From JABDCI01 sp964475835 (GTDB taxonomy: Bacteria; Verrucomicrobiota; Verrucomicrobiia; JABWAM01), in NCBI GenBank assembly GCA_964475835.1, contig CAYYYL010000012.1, positions 1-64,000 of the forward strand: DNA of 64,000 bases. Direction: 5' to 3'. The notes under the pieces are model-generated. The model ran no database searches. It saw nothing but the letters and a program-made list of their open reading frames with translations, and was not told the origin of the DNA. The position numbers and the translations under genes were made by a program. Positions 8,995 to 17,268 of the stretch are shown piece by piece (positions within the stretch are counted from its first letter, which is position 1; every line of letters begins with the position of its first letter).

Positions 8995-9758
8995 GGGGGA
9001 TCGGCAACGGTCACCTGAGGGGAAATTTCCCGAAATCCGTCTGCCTTCATCAACTGCCGCTCGTAAACCTGCCCGAAAAAAAGAATCCTGACCCGATAGG
9101 TCAGATTCATCCCCCGGGGCATCCAGACTTTGCCCTCAAAGGAATGGGCATCATAACGGATGGAGAGTTCACGAAGCGTTACAAGATCAAACCATGCAAA
9201 GGGTATGGGTTTCTCCAGAGAGCAATCAGCATGCGCAATCGCATTCTCATCTGGATCGATCCAGAGACGTCCCATCAGACTCTTCAAAACCTTTTGCTGT
9301 TGCCCATGCGCCTCCACCCCAGGCTTCGGTTTGAAATCCACCACCCAATGCATCTTTCCCTCCAGGACGCCATCCTCCTGACGGGTAAATGTATAGAAAG
9401 GACGAAGTTCCCGCATTTTGAGGGATTCGGAAAATCTACCCTCCTCCTCACTATCCTTTTCGTTCGTCATCCCAATGCCGACCTGGGCATCGTCACCCTG
9501 CCCCTTGAGAGCCGCCACATTAAAGGAGAGTCGGCCCTCAGGGCGATAGGTGATGGTTTTGACTTCCTCGTGTTTGACACGTCCTTCGCCATCCAGTTTT
9601 TGAACGGCAATATGCTGTTCATACTCCCATCCCTTTGCGCGCTCGTAATTGACATCCTCCTGCTTCACTACCCGATCAATGATCTCATCCGCGGACGGAA
9701 GGGGCTCCACAGCCGTCAAAGCGGTGCAAAGAAGCGTTGCCAAGATCATCCCACTCAT
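8976..9758 (-). CDS. Secreted LolA-like protein of unknown function
   Basis: 260 residues with a short signal peptide (about 1-16). The body has alternating beta-strand patterns such as GRLWIDPDE and KVWMPRGMNLTYRVRILF, and phrases such as LMGRLWIDPDENAIAH recall the outer-membrane lipoprotein carrier/LolA-LppX superfamily fold. A stretch EKDSEEEGRFSESLKMRELRPFYTF is conserved-looking but unassigned. I do not recognise a specific family. Located in the periplasm if the signal peptide is real. It is divergent from the aminotransferase gene and convergent with glutaredoxin. Fold assignment is inference. Confidence 0.6.
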   Translation of the reverse strand: MSGMILATLLCTALTAVEPLPSADEIIDRVVKQEDVNYERAKGWEYEQHIAVQKLDGEGRVKHEEVKTITYRPEGRLSFNVAALKGQGDDAQVGIGMTNEKDSEEEGRFSESLKMRELRPFYTFTRQEDGVLEGKMHWVVDFKPKPGVEAHGQQQKVLKSLMGRLWIDPDENAIAHADCSLEKPIPFAWFDLVTLRELSIRYDAHSFEGKVWMPRGMNLTYRVRILFFGQVYERQLMKADGFREISPQVTVADPPQDGAR

Positions 9759-9784
9759 CTATGTATCCCCTCTTGGAGAAATTT

Positions 9785-10870
9785 GTGAAGACCACCCATA
9801 TCAAACTATTCATTCCCGGACCGATCGAGGTCTCGGAAAAAACCTTTCGTGCTTTCTGCACGCCCATGGTCGGACATCGGGGAGCTTCGTTTCAGGAGCT
9901 TTATGCCGATCTCCAACCCAAACTGCAACAACTGTTCTTTACCAAGAACCCTGTCTTCCTCTCCACCTCCTCCGCATGGGGCGTGATGGAAGGTGCCATC
10001 CGGAATCTGGTTCGCCCGGGCAAAAAGCTGCTCTGTTGCATGAACGGCGCATTCTCGGACAAATGGTTCGACGTCGCCACTTCCAACGGAATGGCAGTGG
10101 ACAAAATTCAGGTCGAATGGGGCCAGCCCATCCTGCCTGAGCTGATTGAGGCGAAACTGAAGGAGGGGGGCTTTGATGCCGTAACCCTGATCCACAACGA
10201 AACCTCCACCGGCACCATGAGTCCGATTGCGGACATTGCCGCCGTGGTGCGAAAATTCCCCGAAACCATGCTGATCGTGGACACCGTCTCCTCCCTCTCC
10301 GTGCTTCCCGTGGAAATGGACAAGCTCGGTCTCGACATCATGCTCGCCGGAACGCAGAAAGCCCTGGCCCTGCCCCCGGGCATGGCCGTCGTGGGGGTTT
10401 CCGCCCGCGCTCTGGAGCGGGCCAAAACCGTACCCAATCGCGGTTACTACTTTGACCTGATCGAGTTTCAAAAGTTTCACGAGAAGAACATGACTCCCGC
10501 CACGCCGTCCATCGCGCATGTCTTCGCCCTGCGTTCGAAGATGAACGAAATTCTCGAGGAAACCCTTGAAAAGCGTTTTGCACGTCACCTGGAAATGGCG
10601 AAGCGAACACGCGCTTGGGTGGCCGATCACGGATTCAAGCTCTTCCCCAAGGCGGGGTATGAATCCGTCAGCCTGAGCTGTGTCGCAAACTCGCGCAATG
10701 TGGATGTCGCGGCCTGGATCAAACGACTGAAGGAACGCCACTCCTGCATCATTGACGGCGGCTACGGCAAGCTCAAGGGGGCCACCTTCCGCATCTCCCA
10801 CATGGGCGACGAAACCATGAAGAGTGTGAACCAGTTGCTCGAATGGCTCGACGATACGCTGGCAGGGTGA
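9785..10870 (+). CDS. Class V aminotransferase (alanine-glyoxylate / serine-pyruvate type)
   Basis: 361 residues from the preferred start. The fold-type I PLP enzyme shows FIPGPIEVSE, then HRGASFQELY, a PLP-contacting NETSTG, Asp in LIVDTVSSL and the PLP-lysine in AGTQKALALPPG (Lys192). The C-terminus GGYGKLKGATFRISHMG is typical of this class. Likely substrates are serine, alanine or glyoxylate; a role as phosphoserine aminotransferase substitute cannot be excluded. The longest frame begins at ATG 9737 and another ATG stands at 9761, but GTG 9785 has GGAG seven bases upstream and avoids overlapping the divergent gene, so it is chosen. Single gene. Confidence 0.88.
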   Translation: MKTTHIKLFIPGPIEVSEKTFRAFCTPMVGHRGASFQELYADLQPKLQQLFFTKNPVFLSTSSAWGVMEGAIRNLVRPGKKLLCCMNGAFSDKWFDVATSNGMAVDKIQVEWGQPILPELIEAKLKEGGFDAVTLIHNETSTGTMSPIADIAAVVRKFPETMLIVDTVSSLSVLPVEMDKLGLDIMLAGTQKALALPPGMAVVGVSARALERAKTVPNRGYYFDLIEFQKFHEKNMTPATPSIAHVFALRSKMNEILEETLEKRFARHLEMAKRTRAWVADHGFKLFPKAGYESVSLSCVANSRNVDVAAWIKRLKERHSCIIDGGYGKLKGATFRISHMGDETMKSVNQLLEWLDDTLAG

Positions 10871-10979
10871 CCCCCTTGGAATCGTGGGCTTCAGGGTTGA
10901 CAAAAGCCTGCCGGAGCGGTTCCAAAAAATCTGGTGCCTGATTTGAAAGTGAGGCAGGGAAGCGGTTGAAAAATTCCAT

Positions 10980-11009
10980 GGAGGGGCCGCCATAAAGCGT
11001 CCCCCCTCC
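10980..11009 (+). terminator. GC-rich hairpin, possible transcription terminator
   Basis: GGAGGGG at 10980-10986 pairs with CCCCTCC at 11003-11009 across a 16-base loop, followed by the pyrimidine-rich CTTTCGTTC rather than a clean U run. It lies between the aminotransferase and the TMTC-like gene and may end the former transcript. Weak call. Confidence 0.35.
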
Positions 11010-11046
11010 CTTTCGTTCAAAGCAATTTGGGTTCCATCCTTCTTCC

Positions 11047-13062
11047 ATGAAATCAATTCAAGCTCCGCGCCCACGTCCCTTCTGGATGGATGTTCTGCTA
11101 CTTGCCTTGATCGTTGCGGCCGCCTACCTCCCGTCTCTCTGGAATGGCTTCGTCTACGACGATGGAGCCTATATCATCCAGAATCCCTTGCTTCAGCAGT
11201 CGCTTGATCTGAAGAAAATTTTCTCGGAAACCTATGCCCCAAACCGGGCCGATCAAGGGCTCTACCGCCCTCTCGTCACCCTCTCCTACTGGGTTGATCA
11301 CGCGCTCTGGGGGTTTCCCGCTCAGGGACATTTTAACGGTTTTCATCTCACCAACCTTCTCCTTCATGCCCTCAACTCCATCCTCTTCCTTTTTGTGCTC
11401 AGAACCCTGGGCATCACCCCCAACACCAGCCTTTTCTGTGCCATCATCTTCGCCATTCATCCGGCGTCCAGTGAAGCCGTTGCCTGGGTTGTTGGTCGCG
11501 CTGAATTGATGGGACTGACCCTTGGCCTTCTCTCCGCACTGGCTTACCTTCGACACCCCACCTGGAAGGGATATCTCCTCGCCATCGGTTGGTGGATCGG
11601 TGCCATGCTTTCCAAGGAACAATGGGTTTTCCTGCCTCTGGCATTCGCCACCCTCCAGGTCGGCACCCGGGAATCTCCTCACATCCCACGGGCTCGCCTG
11701 TGGCGTCAGGTCCTCCTTTCGATCCTTTTCCTCGGAGCCTTCTGGACTCTTCGATCCTGGCTCATCGGTGGGTGGAAACCCGCCCTCACAACTTACGAAG
11801 GTGTGGTCACTCCGCTCCAGCGAATCTGGACCGCCCTTGAATTGATGTGGCACTACGTATGGATCTGGTTTTTCCCCATGAATTTGAGCGTGCAACACGC
11901 CATCGCCCCCGTGGAAAGTGCGCTGCGAGGGCTATTCGCCGCCGCCGCATGGATCTTCGTATTCTGGGGCGCCTGGCAGGGTCGAACCTTTTTTCCGTGG
12001 CTCCTCTGGGCCCTGGGCTGGTTCTGGGCTCTCATGCTCGCGGTCTCCAATCTCCTCATTCCCATCGGCACACCGTTCGCCGAGCGCTTCCTCTATCCCT
12101 CCACTCTCTTCTTTGCCCCCATGGTCGTTCTCTCCGTCCGAAAGCTCCTCGACTGGATGGAGAAGCCCTCTCTTGCCCGGGAACGCGGCTGGATGCTGGC
12201 CCTTCCTCTTTTTGCCCTGCTCTTGTTCCGGCTGGAAAATCGTCTCTCCGATTGGAAATCCAATCTCACCCTCTGGGAATCCGCTTACCTTCTCTATCCC
12301 CAATCGTTCGCAGTCAAGGCTCCCCTTGCGGAGACCCTCCTTTTTGAAGGTCGTTTCGGCGAAGCCCATATCCTGGCATCCGAAACCGTCCGTCAACTCG
12401 AGCATCAGCCGGGAATTTATCAAAAACTCTTCCTTCCCCGGATGATGCGGATTGACGGAATGGCTCAATCCGGAATGCGACAAATCGCCTGGATGAAACG
12501 TTTCGTAACCGCCAACGAAAATGCCCAGTCCTTCCGAACACAGGAAGCCCTGGTGGAATACCTCAAACTGGCCGATGAATTTCCGGAACAGCCCCAAACC
12601 TTCGAGGCCCTCGGCAGCATCTACCTCAGGCTCGAAAACTTCGAGGGCGCCCGCCAGAGTTTGGAGGAGGCGATCCGGCTTGGAAGCAAATCCCCCGCCC
12701 TCTTCGCCCAGGATGCCTATGTCCTGAGTCAACTCGGTCGGAAAGCCGAGGCCATTCTCATGTACGACGAGGCCCTGAAACTGGACCCAAAAGCCTACCC
12801 CATCCACTCCAGCCGGGCACGAGTACTCGCCGACATCGACGACTATCAAGGTGCCCTGACTGGCTTCCGAGAGGTCACCCGCCTCGCCCCATTTCTTCCA
12901 GAGGGACATGTGAGCGTCGCCAGCATTCTCATCCATCTTCAACAATACGGCGAAGCAGAAAAGGAACTCAGCCAGGTCTTGAAACTCAATCCCGATCACC
13001 CGGAAGCGCGCGAACTTTTGCGAAAGATCCCGAACATACGAATGCCCCCACCACCCAAATAA
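11047..13062 (+). CDS. TMTC-like membrane protein with C-terminal TPRs
   Basis: 671 residues. The first ~400 are a polytopic membrane region with the GT-C-like opening PSLWNGFVYDDGAYI (acidic pair in the first loop), RPLVTLSYWVDHALWG and FAIHPASSEAVAWVVGRAE, a set seen in bacterial relatives of eukaryotic TMTC O-mannosyltransferases. The C-terminal ~200 residues carry at least four tetratricopeptide repeats (for example LGRKAEAILMYDEALKLDP and YGEAEKELSQVLKLNPDHP). A role in protein glycosylation at the membrane is a reasonable inference, not shown. The ATG at 11047 has no clear Shine-Dalgarno. It is a single gene with unrelated neighbours. Confidence 0.8.
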   Translation: MKSIQAPRPRPFWMDVLLLALIVAAAYLPSLWNGFVYDDGAYIIQNPLLQQSLDLKKIFSETYAPNRADQGLYRPLVTLSYWVDHALWGFPAQGHFNGFHLTNLLLHALNSILFLFVLRTLGITPNTSLFCAIIFAIHPASSEAVAWVVGRAELMGLTLGLLSALAYLRHPTWKGYLLAIGWWIGAMLSKEQWVFLPLAFATLQVGTRESPHIPRARLWRQVLLSILFLGAFWTLRSWLIGGWKPALTTYEGVVTPLQRIWTALELMWHYVWIWFFPMNLSVQHAIAPVESALRGLFAAAAWIFVFWGAWQGRTFFPWLLWALGWFWALMLAVSNLLIPIGTPFAERFLYPSTLFFAPMVVLSVRKLLDWMEKPSLARERGWMLALPLFALLLFRLENRLSDWKSNLTLWESAYLLYPQSFAVKAPLAETLLFEGRFGEAHILASETVRQLEHQPGIYQKLFLPRMMRIDGMAQSGMRQIAWMKRFVTANENAQSFRTQEALVEYLKLADEFPEQPQTFEALGSIYLRLENFEGARQSLEEAIRLGSKSPALFAQDAYVLSQLGRKAEAILMYDEALKLDPKAYPIHSSRARVLADIDDYQGALTGFREVTRLAPFLPEGHVSVASILIHLQQYGEAEKELSQVLKLNPDHPEARELLRKIPNIRMPPPPK

Positions 13063-13133
13063 GCTCCCATTTTCCTGGGTTCCCCTCCACATTGAACCTT
13101 GAACTTTTATCTTTGAAATTCGACTATTCCGAC

Positions 13134-13514
13134 ATGTCCTCACCCGACCATCTCCGAGAAATCTTCCGCATGCAGGAAGAATTGAACCGTCGCATCGGCG
13201 TCAACACCGCCCACATGACCGATGAGGAGAAGGGAAAATGGATCCTCAACTACACCCGCGCCATGAACCAGGAGATCGCTGAACTCATTGATTCGGTGCC
13301 CTGGAAGTGGTGGGCCAAATATCAGAAATTTGACCAGCAAAACGCGCGTGTCGAAGTCATCGATCTCTTCCATTTCCTCATTTCGATGGCCCAGGTCTTG
13401 GGCATGACCGCCGATGATGTCTTCAACGCCTATGTGAAGAAAAACGCCGTCAACCACGAACGCCAGGACAAGGGCTACGCCATCAAGGACGAGCACGATT
13501 CGAAGCACATTTAG
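13134..13514 (+). CDS. Dimeric all-alpha dUTPase / MazG-like NTP pyrophosphohydrolase
   Basis: 126 residues from the ATG at 13134; an upstream TTG (13092) would extend it by 14 unconserved residues. The protein is helical, with EIAELIDSVPWKWW and, about 25 residues on, RVEVIDLFHFLISMA. These match the ExxE...ExxD metal-binding pattern of dimeric dUTPases, which hydrolyse dUTP (and dUDP) to dUMP. The C-terminal AVNHERQDKGY is also typical of that group. Cytoplasmic, guarding against uracil in DNA. Its TAG stop lies at the edge of an inverted repeat shared with the convergent DAHP synthase gene. Confidence 0.8.
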   Translation: MSSPDHLREIFRMQEELNRRIGVNTAHMTDEEKGKWILNYTRAMNQEIAELIDSVPWKWWAKYQKFDQQNARVEVIDLFHFLISMAQVLGMTADDVFNAYVKKNAVNHERQDKGYAIKDEHDSKHI

Positions 13515-13646
13515 TTGAGAGCTGAGAGTTGAGTGTTGAGAGAAGGAAAAAACGGCCTCGACCCGTTTTAATCAAATGATCGTATTGAGGACTTAAAGGG
13601 AGAAACAAAATCCCCTCTCAACTCTCAGCTATAAACCCTCAACTAA
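13511..13646. repeat. TTGAGAG-type inverted repeat between convergent genes
   Basis: The left arm (13511-13545) is built of TTGAGAG/TTGAGTG units, and the right arm (13612-13646) is its reverse complement. AGCTGAGAGTTGAG at 13520-13533 pairs perfectly with 13617-13630, and TTAGTTGAG at 13511-13519 with 13638-13646. The two outer TTAGTTGAG segments contain the TAG stop codons of the dUTPase gene and of the DAHP synthase gene, one on each strand. The hairpin could serve as a bidirectional terminator. A second member of the family is at 16191-16370. Confidence 0.75.
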
Positions 13647-14656
13647 GTCCGCTTCGCCGCTTTCACAAACGGCTTCAAATCCTGCATCAATTTCCCGAAT
13701 TGAGTCAGAGTCACCTGCTGAGCACCGTCGCTCATGGCTTCCTTCGGATTGGGATGCACCTCGATGATCAGACCGTCCACGCCCGCAGCTGCGCTTGCCC
13801 GACACATGGCGCTGACAAGATCCGCACGGCCTGCACCCTGACTGGGGTCAATGATCACAGGAAGATGCGTCTCAGCCTTCGCAAGGGCCGCCGCCCCGAT
13901 ATCCAGGGTGTTGCGCATGAGGGTTTCAAACGTGCGGATCCCGCGTTCGCATAGGATGACGTTCGGATTTCCGCTGCTGAGAATATATTCGGCCGAGAGC
14001 AGCCACTCCTCGATCTTCATACTCATTCCACGTTTGAGAAGGATGGTTTTGCCTGTCTTCGCCGCCGCGATCAGGAGGGCGAAATTCTGGGCGTTGCGGG
14101 CCCCGATCTGAAGGATGTCGGCATATTCGGCCACCAGGTCCACGTCCGCCTCACTCAACACCTCGGTCACAATCCCGAGACCGGTTTCAGATTTGGCCTT
14201 TTCCAAAAGCTTGAGACCCTCGTGCTTCAGTCCTTGAAACTCGTACGGGGAGGTGCGGGGTTTGAATGCCCCCCCGCGAAGGAAGGTGGCTCCCGCCTTT
14301 TTCACTGCATGGGCCGTTTCGATAATCTGGAATTCGCTCTCCACGGAACAAGGACCGGCAATCACCTGGAATTTTTTCCCGCCAAACACATGACCGTTGA
14401 CGGCGAGTTGGGTGCCTTTGCGATTGGTTTCACGGCTGACCAGCTTGTAACGGCGCTGAACCGGCATCACCTGATCCACTCCCTCCATGGAGGTCAGGGT
14501 TTCCAGGGTATGATGCGCCCGTTCGTCGCCAATCGCGGCGATCACCGTTCGTTCCACCCCAATGATGGGATGCGGCTTGTAACCGAGTTTGCGAATTTCG
14601 CGGACAACCGCGTCGATCTGGGCTTTCGAGGCTTTGGGCTTGAGAACTACAATCAT
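13643..14656 (-). CDS. aroF: 3-deoxy-7-phosphoheptulonate synthase (type I-beta DAHP synthase)
   Basis: 337 residues from ATG 14656 (MIVVLKPKAS). A longer reading from 14710 would overlap the upstream gene by 32 bases and adds unconserved residues. The N-terminal ~70 residues form the ferredoxin/ACT-like regulatory domain of the I-beta class. The barrel follows with the signatures IAGPCSVES, FLRGGAFKPRTSPYEFQG, LLKRGMSM, LCERGIRTFE, IDPSQGAGR and IEVHPNP. It joins phosphoenolpyruvate and erythrose 4-phosphate in the first step of the shikimate pathway. It is the last gene of the reverse run membrane protein-GT9-aroF, and its TAG stop falls in the inverted repeat at 13511-13646. Confidence 0.95.
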   Translation of the reverse strand: MIVVLKPKASKAQIDAVVREIRKLGYKPHPIIGVERTVIAAIGDERAHHTLETLTSMEGVDQVMPVQRRYKLVSRETNRKGTQLAVNGHVFGGKKFQVIAGPCSVESEFQIIETAHAVKKAGATFLRGGAFKPRTSPYEFQGLKHEGLKLLEKAKSETGLGIVTEVLSEADVDLVAEYADILQIGARNAQNFALLIAAAKTGKTILLKRGMSMKIEEWLLSAEYILSSGNPNVILCERGIRTFETLMRNTLDIGAAALAKAETHLPVIIDPSQGAGRADLVSAMCRASAAAGVDGLIIEVHPNPKEAMSDGAQQVTLTQFGKLMQDLKPFVKAAKRT

Positions 14657-14678
14657 AAAAGGGGTAGGTGCAGAACGC

Positions 14679-15614
14679 TTATCCTTGCCTGTTTTTAAGC
14701 CTTGGTTCAAGCGCTGTTTTCACGTCTTCGACCGATACCGAGTGAAGATCCGTCCCCTTCCGAATCAAGACCACATCCCTGCCCTTGGGAGCCCAAAGCA
14801 AGGGGTCCGTGGGACCAAAAAGCACCACGGATGGAACTCCCACGGCCGCAGCAAGATGGCTCACCCCGGAATCGTGTCCGAGAAAGACCGTGCCCTGATC
14901 CATGACGCCCGCGAGCACGGGTAAAGGTTCGTTCTCGAGACACACCACATCCGATTCCTGAATATGCCGAAAAAATTCGCGCTGGGGTTCCAGATCCGCC
15001 GGACCGAGTACCATCAGGGGGCGGATTCCGCGCTCCTTCATCCATCCCACCAGCTCCACAAAACGTTCCACCGGCCAGCGTTTGGAAGCCGCTCCGCTCC
15101 CGATATGAATCACCACGCGTGGCCACGATACGCCTTTCAGCCGTTCCGAACTGTTCGCACGCCATTCGGGGGGGATTTCGATTCTGGGATCCCCCACAGG
15201 CTCCTTGATTCCCAACTCCCTCAGCCAGCCGGAAAGATGCAGGATCGCGTGTTTATCCCGTGTCGGAGTTCCATCCGCCCGGATCAATCTCCTGACTCCG
15301 GCCCGTACCAGATTTCCGCTAAAAATGGAATCCGGATCGTACAACCAGCTCACCACCACTTCAAACGAGGCGAAATAGGCCGAAAGTTCAGGATCAAGAT
15401 CCCCCCGAGCGGCAAAGAATCCGGCTACGGTCCGATGTTCAATGGAACGCACCGCCTGGACAAGAGAACGATTGTTCGCCAGGGAGGCGATGTGCGTGTA
15501 TCCCATGACTTCCATCCGGGCTTCGGGAAACCGGTTCCGAACCGCCTGAAACGCCGGCAACGTGAGAATGAAATCACCCAGCGCCCCTCCGCGAATGAAA
15601 AGGATCGATTTCAA
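14679..15614 (-). CDS. Glycosyltransferase family 9 (heptosyltransferase-like)
   Basis: 311 residues from a TTG at 15614. The protein opens KSILFIRGGALGDFILTLP, the nucleotide-sugar binding start of GT9. Later it has VVIHIGSGAASKRWP and FLGHDSGVSHLAAAVGVPSVVLFGPTDP, the hallmark C-terminal motif. GT9 enzymes add heptose or related sugars to lipopolysaccharide core at the inner membrane. A longer ATG-started reading to 15728 exists, but the TTG overlaps the upstream stop as TTGA and gives the expected N-terminus, so it is preferred. The gap to aroF is 22 bases. Confidence 0.88.
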   Translation of the reverse strand: MKSILFIRGGALGDFILTLPAFQAVRNRFPEARMEVMGYTHIASLANNRSLVQAVRSIEHRTVAGFFAARGDLDPELSAYFASFEVVVSWLYDPDSIFSGNLVRAGVRRLIRADGTPTRDKHAILHLSGWLRELGIKEPVGDPRIEIPPEWRANSSERLKGVSWPRVVIHIGSGAASKRWPVERFVELVGWMKERGIRPLMVLGPADLEPQREFFRHIQESDVVCLENEPLPVLAGVMDQGTVFLGHDSGVSHLAAAVGVPSVVLFGPTDPLLWAPKGRDVVLIRKGTDLHSVSVEDVKTALEPRLKNRQG

Positions 15615-16180
15615 TGGGCCATCAATCCAAGGGCAATCAAGACAAATCCAAACAGAATCTTTGCCCGTGCCCCCAACAACCACCTCTCCGGGGTTTTCTT
15701 CCAGAAATCGATCGCATCCCGAAGCCAATGTGGAGCGGAAACAATGCAGATGCCCCAGACAATCCAGGTATAAGCGAGCACCACCATCACCAATTTGACC
15801 CTCTCATCGTGCAGAAAGCAGATCCAAAGAATGGGCTTGGCTACAAGGATCAGGAAGAGGCCGATGCTTCGCGCCCCAAGGTAGTGGTCCACATAGAAGA
15901 TCACAAACCCGTAGACCGTCAATCCACCCAGCCACCAATGGTGGACAAAAATCCCAAGAAAGCCTCCGAACCCGGCACCTCGTAGAAACCCGATCTCCAT
16001 CTTGTCCAGAAGGTAGATCGACCAACATGCATCCACCAGCATTAGCACACGTCCAAAACCAACACTCCGCGGAATCCGGGCGACCGTCAACCTGGACGAT
16101 TCTGGAGACGAAAGACACCACCACCCCACCCCAATGGCCACCACCCCGATCGAAACGAAAAGAAGTTGAACATCATTCAT
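15611..16180 (-). CDS. Polytopic membrane protein of unknown function
   Basis: 189 residues from ATG 16180 (MNDVQLLFVSIGVV). A longer frame to 16276 would translate the TTGAGAG repeat and is unlikely. Hydrophobic segments at about 4-17, 40-60, 66-85, 90-110 and 120-140 suggest four to six membrane helices. Motif-like pieces are HHWWLGGLTVYGF and LGARSIGLFLILV. I do not recognise the family. Its stop is TGA inside TTGA, where GT9 starts, so the two are translationally coupled. Involvement in envelope glycan assembly is possible by context only. Confidence 0.6.
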   Translation of the reverse strand: MNDVQLLFVSIGVVAIGVGWWCLSSPESSRLTVARIPRSVGFGRVLMLVDACWSIYLLDKMEIGFLRGAGFGGFLGIFVHHWWLGGLTVYGFVIFYVDHYLGARSIGLFLILVAKPILWICFLHDERVKLVMVVLAYTWIVWGICIVSAPHWLRDAIDFWKKTPERWLLGARAKILFGFVLIALGLMAH

Positions 16181-16190
16181 GCGACCAAAG

Positions 16191-16370
16191 AAGTTGAGAG
16201 ATGAGGGTTGAGAGTTGAGAGAAGGCTTTCCGTGGCACCCTTCAAGGATAAGAGGTTCATGAACGACACCCTCCACTGAATTGTTCCCATATCAGCCATT
16301 CCAGTCGCAAAAGCATTCCATACTCTCAACTCTCAGCGCTCAACTCTCAACTGTGTTTTTCAACTCTCAT
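16191..16370. repeat. Second TTGAGAG-type inverted repeat
   Basis: The left arm (16191-16225) reads AAGTTGAGAGATGAGGG then GTTGAGAGTTGAGAG. The right arm (16322-16370) reads CTCTCAACTCTCAG, CGCTCAACTCTCAACTG and CAACTCTCATC. A 13-bp perfect pair is TGAGAGTTGAGAG (16209-16221) with 16323-16335. About 100 bp of unrelated sequence lie between. The far end of the right arm runs into the last codons of the cNMP-binding protein gene, whose final GAGAGTTGA supplies Glu-Ser-stop. Confidence 0.7.
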
Positions 16371-17106
16371 CACGTTTCCACTGCATCTTGGAAATAGGGG
16401 CGGTAACCTCCCCAGTGGCACGCCGGGCGAAATTTTTGGCGGTGGTGAAACGCTCGTTGTCAGCCCGGATTCGGCTTCCGAGAAACCGGTTCATCGAAAT
16501 TAAGAATCGTGAGGCCACATCTGGATTCTTCTCCACAATGCTCTCCAACCCCTTCTTGCTGAGCTTTAACAAGGTACAATCCTTGTTTGCAGTCACATCA
16601 GCGGAACGAGGCCCTTCATCCAGCAAGGCAAGCTCCCCAAAAAAATCACCCACGGAAAGCACCGCGATCATATCCTCCTTTCCGGAATTGACCACTGAGA
16701 CCCGAGCCTCCCCCTCCAGTATCAAGTACATCGAGTCCCCATGCTCCCCCTGCTTGACGATGGACGTATAAGCCCTGACCTTCACCTTTTCCACCAGTCC
16801 CAAAAACTGGTCGATGTGCGCATCCGTCATGTCCGCAAAAAGACGGATCCGACGAAGCTGGCCTGCCTTCAAACCCGCCCCCGGAGCCGAAGCGTGAAGT
16901 TTAGAGGTATCACTCAATGCAAGCAGCGACTTGATCGCTTCAACCCCCTCCGCTCGTGTCCAGGAATCCGATCCCTCATGGTACACCCATGTTTGCGGAG
17001 ATAGATGCCGGTCCGTTGCCCATTCCTGCAACAACTTCGTATCCGCCGGGCCATAGGTGTGACGGTCGTCGGCAAAAACAAAATATTTTTCAGGCGATTC
17101 AGACAC
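16360..17106 (-). CDS. GYF_2 domain - cyclic-nucleotide-binding domain protein
   Basis: 248 residues. The first ~65 residues (YFVFADDRHTYGPADTKLL, QTWVYHEGSDSWTRAE) form a GYF_2-type domain, which usually binds proline-rich partners. Residues ~85-205 form a cNMP-binding domain: LFADMTDAHIDQF, IVKQGEHGDSMYLILEGEARV and the phosphate-binding cassette GDFFGELALLDEGPRSADV with Glu and Arg in place. The tail is basic and short, with no helix-turn-helix, so it is not a CRP-type repressor or activator. It probably signals by protein contact. It is divergent from the outer-membrane barrel gene. The last three codons come from the TTGAGAG repeat. Confidence 0.85.
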   Translation of the reverse strand: MSESPEKYFVFADDRHTYGPADTKLLQEWATDRHLSPQTWVYHEGSDSWTRAEGVEAIKSLLALSDTSKLHASAPGAGLKAGQLRRIRLFADMTDAHIDQFLGLVEKVKVRAYTSIVKQGEHGDSMYLILEGEARVSVVNSGKEDMIAVLSVGDFFGELALLDEGPRSADVTANKDCTLLKLSKKGLESIVEKNPDVASRFLISMNRFLGSRIRADNERFTTAKNFARRATGEVTAPISKMQWKRDES

Positions 17107-17268
17107 CCCCCGCTTGTATCAACTGTCCGCTACAAATTCCATGAGAAAGACATGTCTGTCCCCCTCCTCTCCAACTCGACGCCGACTTCCCAAAAAATTC
17201 TAATATGGCGTATAAATGACAAAAAATGGTTAGTCACTCCTTAAGGGAACATCCTAGGGTGAGTTCTT

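Noticed and set aside
10897..10902. TTGACA upstream of the TMTC-like gene as a promoter
   Set aside because: No acceptable -10 element at 16-18 bases spacing (TTCCAA there).
9806..11074. 422-codon reverse frame opposite the class V aminotransferase
   Set aside because: Gly/His-rich translation typical of an antisense frame; the forward protein has full PLP motifs.
13081..13133. TTG-started 14-residue extension of the dUTPase
   Set aside because: Contains repeat-like ATTGAACCTTGAACTT and no Shine-Dalgarno; the ATG at 13134 gives a better family N-terminus.
11932..13143. 403-codon reverse frame opposite the TMTC-like gene
   Set aside because: No recognisable motif; mirrors helix-rich forward codons.
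13511..13646. CRISPR-like array of TTGAGAG units
   Set aside because: Units are 7 bp, without regular spacers, and arranged as an inverted repeat; no cas genes in the window.
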